Positions 6,993 to 14,340 of a DNA stretch of 15,355 nt are shown one piece after another. A program made the position numbers and the translations under genes. The stretch is from the NCBI GenBank assembly GCA_035650495.1, contig DASRHK010000083.1, positions 1 through 15,355 of the forward strand, read 5' to 3'. The notes under the pieces are model-generated. The model did not search any database, was not told the DNA's origin, and saw only the letters and a list, made by a program, of their open reading frames with translations. Numbering within the stretch: position 1 is the stretch's first letter; each line of letters begins with the position of its first letter. This DNA comes from DASRHK01 sp035650495. Its GTDB lineage: Bacteria; Pseudomonadota; Gammaproteobacteria; Nevskiales; Nevskiaceae.

Positions 6993-8231
6993 ATGAACGA
7001 TCTCTCGGATACCAAGGACGGTCCGGTCGCGCCCTCGGCGCGCATGCTGAAAGGCGTACCGGTCAGCGCGCAGAACACCATCTACTCGACCTTCGACAGT
7101 CTGAAGATGCTGGCCTCGGTCGGCAACGTGAAGGTGGGGCTGTCGATGGCGCCCTCCGCGGTGCGAGGTCTCTTCCTCGGCCGCGGCCGCGAAGACCAAG
7201 CCGCGATGCCCTCGACGCACAGCACGCACTTCGATCTGTCCTACAACTCCGAATTCCCGGAGATGTACGAGCTGTATCGCCGCGCGGTCTCCAATCAGTG
7301 GAACGGCGATCGCGATCTGCCGTGGGAAACCGACGTCGACCCGTACAACGCCGAGCGTCCGCTGATCCCGCTCGACTACATGCCGTTCCCGCAACTGGAA
7401 GAGAAGGGCATCAAGCTCTCCGACAAGGAGAAGCTGCGCTTCTGCCACGACTGGGTCGCGTGGAGCCTCGCGCAATTCATGCACGGCGAGCAGGGCGCGC
7501 TGTACGCAGCGGCGCAAGTGACCGAGTGCGTGCAGTGGATCGACGCCAAGCTCTACGGCTCGACGCAGGTGATGGACGAGGGCAGACATCTCGAGGTGTT
7601 CTTCCGCTACCTCGACTCCAAGCTGAACAAGGTCTACGTGATCAACGACAACCTGTTCGTGATCTTGGACGACCTGCTCACCGACTCGCGCTGGGACGTG
7701 AAATTCCTCGGCATGCAGATCATGGTCGAGGGCCTGGCGCTCGGCGCGTTCTCGTCGATGTACAACTTCACGCGCGAGCCGCTGCTGAAGCAATTGCTGA
7801 AATACGTGATCCAGGACGAAGCGCGTCACGTGCACTACGGCGTGCTCGCGCTGCGCGAGCACATCACCAAAGTGCTCTCGCCGAAGCAGCGCCTCGAGCG
7901 CGAAGACTGGGCCTATGAAGTCGCGCTGCTGATGCGCAACCGCTTCCTCGGCCGCGAGATGTATTACGACTGGTTCGAGGGCACGAGCTTGAAGCTCAAG
8001 GACTGGGACGACGTGGTGCTGAACGCGCCGACGATGCACGCGTTCCGCCAGATCATGTTCCAGCGCCTGATCCCGAATCTCGAGTACATCGGACTGATGA
8101 GCGATCGCATCAAGCCGGCGTACGAGAAGTCGGGGCTGCACACGTTCCTCGGCTTGAAGAACGCGACGCAGCTCACCGGCGAGGATCTGCTGCGCGACGC
8201 GGATGCCTTCCGCGTCTTCAAAGACCACTAG
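6993..8231 (+). CDS. Ferritin-like diiron protein, putative oxygenase/oxidase
   Basis: The protein has 412 residues, no signal peptide and no membrane segment. It shows the six-ligand pattern of a carboxylate-bridged diiron four-helix bundle: Glu166 (HGEQ), Glu196 and His199 (DEGRH), Glu246 (VEGLALG), Glu276 and His279 (DEARH). An extra His281 follows directly, a position reminiscent of AurF/CmlI-type N-oxygenases, which carry an additional histidine ligand. I cannot place it in a named subfamily. Oxygenation of a small molecule, desaturation or N-oxidation are all open. ATG 6993 has GGTGGA at 6979-6984 at good spacing and lies one base after the reductase stop; ATG 6984 and 6960 are also in frame. 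The adjacent reductase with FAD and [2Fe-2S] domains fits as its electron donor. Its stop codon interlocks with that of the convergent phosphoesterase gene. Confidence 0.85.
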   Translation: MNDLSDTKDGPVAPSARMLKGVPVSAQNTIYSTFDSLKMLASVGNVKVGLSMAPSAVRGLFLGRGREDQAAMPSTHSTHFDLSYNSEFPEMYELYRRAVSNQWNGDRDLPWETDVDPYNAERPLIPLDYMPFPQLEEKGIKLSDKEKLRFCHDWVAWSLAQFMHGEQGALYAAAQVTECVQWIDAKLYGSTQVMDEGRHLEVFFRYLDSKLNKVYVINDNLFVILDDLLTDSRWDVKFLGMQIMVEGLALGAFSSMYNFTREPLLKQLLKYVIQDEARHVHYGVLALREHITKVLSPKQRLEREDWAYEVALLMRNRFLGREMYYDWFEGTSLKLKDWDDVVLNAPTMHAFRQIMFQRLIPNLEYIGLMSDRIKPAYEKSGLHTFLGLKNATQLTGEDLLRDADAFRVFKDH

Positions 8232-9406
8232 TCGCGACAGCCGCGCTCCACTTCCTTCTCCTGCTCGCAGGAGAACCCCGGGTGATCGATCGTCTTCTCG
8301 ATCGCGGGCGTCGGCCGCTGCTTGGAATCGCGCAGTAGCTGACCGTTGTCGCCGACCGTGAACGCCGCGATCGTCATCTGATCCTCGGTGAGCTCGATCC
8401 AGAAGAAGCCGCCGACCTGATCCTGCTGCCAGTAGACCGGGTTGCGATCGCCGCGGCCGAACTGCCGCCGCTTGCCGCCGCCTTCGCCCGCGCCCGAGAG
8501 AACGAACTGCGTGTTGCCGCAGCCGTTCGGCGGCTTGAGCCACTCGAGGTCGTGATCGTGGCCGGAGAGGTACAGGCTCACGTTCTTCGCGCACACGGTG
8601 TCGTCGAGCAGCTTCTTCCAGAGCTGGCCCGGCGTGTACTTCGAGTTCTGCGACTTGTCGCGCTTGATGTCCTCGTCGTAGCGGCCCGCGTTGCCGTGCT
8701 GGCCGTTCGAGACGTACGGGTGATGCGCCATCGCGATCTGCCAGCGCGCGCGTGAATTACGCAGCTGCTCGCGCAGCCAGGTTTCCTGCTTGATGAAGTA
8801 CGCCTCGGGATTCCAATGCTCCTGGTCGGGATCGTCGCGATACGGCGCGAGCGGGCTCGAATCGAGCGCGAAGAATTCCGCGAGCGGCTCTTCGCCGAAG
8901 CCGGGCTCGGGCGCGGCGAACTTGTAGTAGCGATCCGGCATGCGGAACATCTTCGACGGCCGGTCGTCGCGCCTGGCGTACTCCACTTCGTGATCGCCGC
9001 GCGCGTTGCCGCCACCGTCGCCGGGCATGGTCTTGCCTTCGACGAGCACGAGGCTCGTGTTGTCGTGATTGCCGAGCACGACGTAGATCGGGATGCGCTG
9101 GTGATCGAGCGGTGCGTACGGGATCTCGAACGCCGTGTCGAACTGGGGATCGTGCGCGCTCTCGACACCCTTGTCGTAGAAGTTGTCGCCGAGCTCGACC
9201 GCGAGATCGCAGCCGCGCATCTGGCAGACGTCGGCCATCGCCTGGCCGATGGCGAGCTGCTGCGGCGATCCGGAGCCCGCGTCGCCGAACGCGATGAAGC
9301 GCAGCACCCGCGGCTTGCCGGGCTTGCTGTCGATGACCGACGGCTTGTCGCCCGCGGCGCAGCCGGCCAAGGTGGCGGCGAGCAGGAGTGAGAGACGAAA
9401 GCTCAT
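8228..9406 (-). CDS. Metallophosphoesterase lipoprotein (purple acid phosphatase-like)
   Basis: This calcineurin-type dimetal phosphoesterase has 392 residues from ATG 9406 and begins with a lipoprotein signal peptide: a hydrophobic stretch with lipobox LAGC at 13-16. It therefore probably acts in the periplasm attached to a membrane. All five metal-binding blocks are present: GDAG (Asp42), GDNFYD (Asp74, Asn75, Tyr77), GNHD at 112-115, HHP with His229, and GHDH at 282-285. FGDAGSGS and GDNFYDKG recall tartrate-resistant acid phosphatases, so phosphomonoesterase activity is plausible; the substrate is unknown. Several cysteines (61, 66, 272 and later ones) could form disulfides. The upstream frame overlaps thiC and lacks a signal peptide, which supports 9406. 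It is divergent from thiC by 12 bases and overlaps the diiron gene by 4 bases at the stops. Confidence 0.9.
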   Translation of the reverse strand: MSFRLSLLLAATLAGCAAGDKPSVIDSKPGKPRVLRFIAFGDAGSGSPQQLAIGQAMADVCQMRGCDLAVELGDNFYDKGVESAHDPQFDTAFEIPYAPLDHQRIPIYVVLGNHDNTSLVLVEGKTMPGDGGGNARGDHEVEYARRDDRPSKMFRMPDRYYKFAAPEPGFGEEPLAEFFALDSSPLAPYRDDPDQEHWNPEAYFIKQETWLREQLRNSRARWQIAMAHHPYVSNGQHGNAGRYDEDIKRDKSQNSKYTPGQLWKKLLDDTVCAKNVSLYLSGHDHDLEWLKPPNGCGNTQFVLSGAGEGGGKRRQFGRGDRNPVYWQQDQVGGFFWIELTEDQMTIAAFTVGDNGQLLRDSKQRPTPAIEKTIDHPGFSCEQEKEVERGCRD

Positions 9407-9418
9407 AATGGCGACCTG
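9407..9418. promoter_or_regulatory. 12-base divergent gap between phosphoesterase and thiC starts
   Basis: Only 12 bases separate the two divergent start codons. There is no space for a leader or promoter, and no Shine-Dalgarno sequence precedes thiC. The promoters and any 5' leader must lie inside the opposite coding region, unless thiC is made from a leaderless or nearly leaderless mRNA. Confidence 0.5.
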
Positions 9419-11151
<1,733 letters not shown>

Positions 11152-11152
<1 letters not shown>

Positions 11153-11802
11153 TGATCCTTTCTCGCACCCTGGCCGCGGCGACCCTCTGCGCGCTCTTCG
11201 CCGGCTGCGGGATGCTGAAGCCCAAGTGCGACTGCCCGCGCGACGAGAAGAGCGGCGAAAAGGTCGACGAGAAGGGCAGGATCGATCCGAAATCCGGGTT
11301 GCCGCGCCAGCGCGTGATCCTCAACGAGGGCTACAGCGAGCTCTATCACGACGCGACGTCGATCGATCGCTCCGAGCTCATCGTCTACGTGAAGGACGTG
11401 TCGCCGCCGGTCGCGGAGATCCTGCGCGGCGTCGCGGCGTACGCGGACCGGCTCAAGGAAGAGATGGAGCGCCTCGCCGGCGAGTATCCCGCAGTGAAGA
11501 TCGATCTCGCGCCGCTGCCCGAGATGGAGATGCGCAAGCGCAGGGCGATCGCGCTCGATCGCGCCAAGGAATTCGCGCCGCTGGTCGGCAAGGGCGGACT
11601 GGAGCTCGATCGGACCATCCTGCAGTCGCTCGACGGCGGGCTCAATCATCAGGCGCACATGTCCAAGGTCCTCGCCGAGGAAGAGCCCGAGCCGGGCCTG
11701 AAGAAGTTCCTGATCGACACCCAGCAGCACTACGAGGCGTGGGATGAGCGCGTGAAAGTGCTGCTCGAGCGCGATTATTTCCGGCAGCCCAAGACCCGCT
11801 GA
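11152..11802 (+). CDS. Small lipoprotein, helical, unknown function
   Basis: I do not recognise this gene by name. ATG 11152 overlaps the thiC stop by one base (TGATG) and gives 216 residues starting with a signal peptide and a lipobox-like LFAGC ending at Cys19 (Phe at -3 is unusual but tolerated). Cys26 and Cys28 follow in KPKCDCPRD. The mature part is charged and mostly helical. The region from about 130 to 210 has paired long helices containing NHQAHM and TQQHYEAWDERVKVLLER, which loosely recalls the ferritin-like DUF4142 group of exported proteins; that resemblance is weak. It is likely membrane-anchored in the periplasm and translated together with thiC, though no thiamine-related role is evident. 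Confidence 0.8.
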
Positions 11803-11837
11803 TACACTGCTGCGGGGATTTCTTTCGGGGGTTGTCG

Positions 11838-12785
11838 ATGCGCCGTTTCTCGCTTGCCGCCGCGCTCGTCGCGGTTCCTGCTCTCGTCTCCGGCGCCGAC
11901 CTCACCGCGCGCGCAGCGTTGAGCCTGGTGCCCGGCACTCCCGACACCGCGCAAGCGGCGTTCGCGATGTGGCGCGACGACAACGGTCAGCTCAAGCCCG
12001 CCGGCCAGCTCAAGACGTTCGAGGATGCGATGAATGCGCACATGACGGCGCAGTCGCAAGCCGCGATGCAGAAGCAGATGGGCGGCATGAATCCGCAGAT
12101 GTCGGCGCAGATGCAGGCGGCGATGAATTCGCCGGAGGCGGCGGCGAAGCTGCAGCAGCAGATGCAGAACATGAGCCCCGCGCAGCTGATGGCGATGGCG
12201 CAGCAGATGCAGGCGCCGATGCCGCAGGCGACCGCCGTGTCCGATCACGATCAGGCGCTGGTCAGGCAGATCAACGTCTATCCCGGAATGATGGACGTCG
12301 ATCAGAAAGTGAATCAGGCGCGCATGGATCAAGCCGCGCTCGACGAGCAGTGGAACAAGCAGCGCCAGGCGTTCGACGAGAAAGCGCGCGACGAGCAGAA
12401 CAAGCTGCCGGCGTGTCCCGGTGAAGCGGGCGAGCCGGCCGCCGACAAGGTCCGCGACGTCCAGCTCAAGTACGCCGATCAGCGCCTGGCTGCCGTCAAC
12501 GGTTATCTCGCGAAGTCGAAGGCGATCGAGCAGCGCATGCGGGCCGCCGTCGCGCCGCGCGTTGCCTATGGCGATCAGGCGATCGCGGCGTGGGGCCAGC
12601 TGCAGGGCCAGGGCATCAAGCAGATGACCCAATCGCAGGCCGACGCGGCGCTGTCGATGGGCATCGCCGATGCGAGCAACGTCGCCGGCATCGTCGAGAA
12701 CGCTTCGCGCATGGCGGCCAACGAGGTCCTCGCGCGCAAGGCCATCGTCGAGATGTACAAGGACATCAAGCCCGGCTGCGGATGA
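11838..12785 (+). CDS. Exported Met/Gln-rich helical protein, unknown function
   Basis: This 315-residue protein begins with a signal peptide (MRRFSLAAALVAVPALVSGA, likely cut after about residue 20) and is therefore probably periplasmic or exported. ATG 11838 has GGGGG at 11827-11831; a TTG two codons upstream is an inferior start. Residues 65-128 contain 14 methionines and many glutamines, often spaced four apart (65/69, 77/81, 84/88/92/96, 124/128). That would line them up on one face of a helix. The rest is Ala/Gln/Asp-rich helix (residues 160-200) with cysteines in LPACPG and at the C-terminus PGCG. It could be a coiled-coil or a metal-binding protein; methionine-rich stretches do bind Cu(I) in some periplasmic proteins, but nothing here proves it. 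The stop overlaps the carboxyltransferase start (ATGA). Confidence 0.85.
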   Translation: MRRFSLAAALVAVPALVSGADLTARAALSLVPGTPDTAQAAFAMWRDDNGQLKPAGQLKTFEDAMNAHMTAQSQAAMQKQMGGMNPQMSAQMQAAMNSPEAAAKLQQQMQNMSPAQLMAMAQQMQAPMPQATAVSDHDQALVRQINVYPGMMDVDQKVNQARMDQAALDEQWNKQRQAFDEKARDEQNKLPACPGEAGEPAADKVRDVQLKYADQRLAAVNGYLAKSKAIEQRMRAAVAPRVAYGDQAIAAWGQLQGQGIKQMTQSQADAALSMGIADASNVAGIVENASRMAANEVLARKAIVEMYKDIKPGCG

Positions 12786-14323
12786 AGCAACCTGATCCCA
12801 TGCAGGAGCTCGCCGCGCGCGAAGCGCGCGCGAAGGCGATGGGCGGCGAAGAGAAGATCGCGCGCCAGCAGAAGAAGGGCCGGCTTACCGCGCGCGAGCG
12901 CATCGACGCGCTGCTCGATCCCAATTCGTTCGACGAGCACGGACTGCTCGCCGTCAGCGATCTCCCCGAAGCGCGCGACAAGACGCCGGCCGACGGCAAG
13001 GTCACCGGCTTTGGCGCAATCGACTCACGAACCGTTTTCGTCGCTGCCGACGACGTGACGGTGTTCGCCGGTGCCGGCGGACGCGTCGGCGTCGGCAAGC
13101 AGTTCAAGGGCATGACCTACGCGGCCGAGCACGGCTATCCGTGCATCCATCTCGGCGACGCCGGCGGCGCGCGCGTGCCCGACATCATGGGCAGCGCCGG
13201 CATGATGAGCATGGTCTATCCGATCAGCGGAGCGCCGCGCGATCGCAAGGTGCCGCTCGTCACCGCGATCATGGGCGAGTGCTTCGGCGGCGCCGCGTGG
13301 ACGGCCTCGGTGTCGGACATCGTCGTGCAGGTGAAAGGCACCGCGATGTGCGTCGGCGGCCCGTCGATCCTCGAGATCGCGACCGGCGAAAAGACCAGCC
13401 TCGACGAGCTCGGCGGCTGGGAGCTGCACGCGAAGGTGACAGGGCAGGTGGATCTGTTTGCGGAGGATGATCGGGAGTGTTTGGCTCTTGTGAGGAAGTC
13501 GCTGGCGTATTTTGGGAAGACGGGGTCAGAGCACGATTTCCCGAAAAGCGAGGGAAATCGTGATCCGACCCCGTCTTCTCCGACCCCGATTTCTGCGGAC
13601 CCGACCCCAATTGTCCCCGCCGATTCTCGCCTCGTTTACGACATGCACCGCGTCGTCGACGCGATCTGCGACGAAGGCAGCGTGCTCGAGCTGAAGCCGT
13701 CGTTCGACGGCTCGCTGATCACCGCGCTCGCGCGCATCGACGGCATCATCGTCGGCATTCTCGCGAACAATCCGAAGGTGACCGCAGGTGCGATGGGGCC
13801 GGGCGCGTGCGAGAAGGCGACGTCGTTCATCTGCCTGTGCGATTCGTTCGACATCCCGCTCGTGTTCCTGCACGACACGCCGGGGTTCTTCGTCGGCAAG
13901 CGCGCGGAGGAAGGCGCGATGCCGCTCAAGATCATGAACTGGATCGAAGCGCTGCATCACTGCACCGTGCCGCGCATCAGCGTGATCGTGCGCAAGTCCT
14001 ACGGCATGGCTCATTGCAACATGTCGGGCGGCAACATGGGCAACGACGTGCTGCTCGCGTGGCCGGGCGCCGACGTGTCTTTCATGGCGCCGGCGGTCGC
14101 GGTGAATGTCGTCCACGGACGCAAGGCGCTTTCCGATGCCGATCGCACAGGGCTGATGAATGAGATCTCACGTGCCAACGCGCCGTGGGACGCCGCCGCG
14201 AAGAACTACATCGATCGCGTGATCGATCCGAAGGACACGCGCGCCGAGATCGTCCGGGCGCTTCGTCGCGCCGGGCCGGTCCGTAGCAAACGTCTACTGG
14301 CGAGCTGGCCGCGGATGGCCTGA
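12782..14323 (+). CDS. Acyl-CoA carboxylase, carboxyltransferase (beta) subunit, with repeat-derived linker
   Basis: This is the carboxyltransferase half of a biotin-dependent acyl-CoA carboxylase (propionyl-, acetyl- or methylcrotonyl-CoA type), which moves CO2 from carboxybiotin to an acyl-CoA. ATG 12782 overlaps the previous stop (ATGA) and gives 513 residues, a usual length. The N-terminal crotonase domain (1 to about 245) has GDAGGARVPD at 125-134 and the glycine-rich ECFGGAAW near 166-173. The C-terminal domain (about 283 to 513) has HDTPGFFVGK at 364-373, RKSYGMAHCNMSGGNMGND and WPGADVSFMAP. Residues 247 to about 277, between the domains, are encoded by a palindromic REP-like element and read as Pro/Thr/Ser-rich linker. 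No biotin carboxylase or biotin carrier gene is in the window, so the substrate is unknown. The frame is unbroken, and the linker position makes activity plausible. Confidence 0.9.
   Translation: MKQPDPMQELAAREARAKAMGGEEKIARQQKKGRLTARERIDALLDPNSFDEHGLLAVSDLPEARDKTPADGKVTGFGAIDSRTVFVAADDVTVFAGAGGRVGVGKQFKGMTYAAEHGYPCIHLGDAGGARVPDIMGSAGMMSMVYPISGAPRDRKVPLVTAIMGECFGGAAWTASVSDIVVQVKGTAMCVGGPSILEIATGEKTSLDELGGWELHAKVTGQVDLFAEDDRECLALVRKSLAYFGKTGSEHDFPKSEGNRDPTPSSPTPISADPTPIVPADSRLVYDMHRVVDAICDEGSVLELKPSFDGSLITALARIDGIIVGILANNPKVTAGAMGPGACEKATSFICLCDSFDIPLVFLHDTPGFFVGKRAEEGAMPLKIMNWIEALHHCTVPRISVIVRKSYGMAHCNMSGGNMGNDVLLAWPGADVSFMAPAVAVNVVHGRKALSDADRTGLMNEISRANAPWDAAAKNYIDRVIDPKDTRAEIVRALRRAGPVRSKRLLASWPRMA
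13514..13580. repeat. Large imperfect palindrome (REP-like element) inside the carboxyltransferase gene
   Basis: The left arm 13514-13542 and right arm 13552-13580 are reverse complements at 26 of 29 positions, around a 9-base loop (GAAAAGCGA, 13543-13551). The mismatches are 13515/13579, 13528/13566 and 13531/13563; the first would be a G-U wobble in RNA. The arms contain the word GGGGTCAGAGCACGATTTCC on the left and its near mirror ending in GACCCCGTCTT on the right. GGGGTC-type palindromes of this look are typical of REP-family repeats spread by REP-associated tyrosine transposases in proteobacteria; the family assignment is from memory and not verified. No transposase is present in the window. 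Confidence 0.85.
13565..13609 (+). repeat. Three CCGACCCC units, in frame, coding for repeated Pro-Thr-Pro
   Basis: CCGACCCC starts at 13565, 13580 and 13601. The spacings of 15 and 21 bases are multiples of three, so each unit is read in the same frame as Pro-Thr-Pro (DPTP, SPTP, DPTP). The first unit lies in the right arm of the palindrome; the others extend beyond it. This looks like partial duplication of the end of the repeat element. Confidence 0.75.
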
Positions 14324-14340
14324 GCGTTACCGTGGACAAC

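Noticed and set aside
6768..8594. 608-codon minus-strand open frame opposite the diiron gene.
   Set aside because: Its translation is Arg/His/Val-rich low-complexity sequence typical of antisense shadow frames. The plus-strand gene has conserved metal ligands and normal start context.
11775..12632. Minus-strand His/Leu/Arg-rich frame opposite the Met-rich protein.
   Set aside because: The His/Leu/Arg richness is what the reverse complement of Met/Gln/Ala-rich coding DNA gives; not a real histidine-rich protein.
13500..13630. Possible frameshift or pseudogene in the carboxyltransferase at the repeat.
   Set aside because: Both crotonase domains are in the same frame with no stop between them, and all recognisable catalytic motifs are intact.
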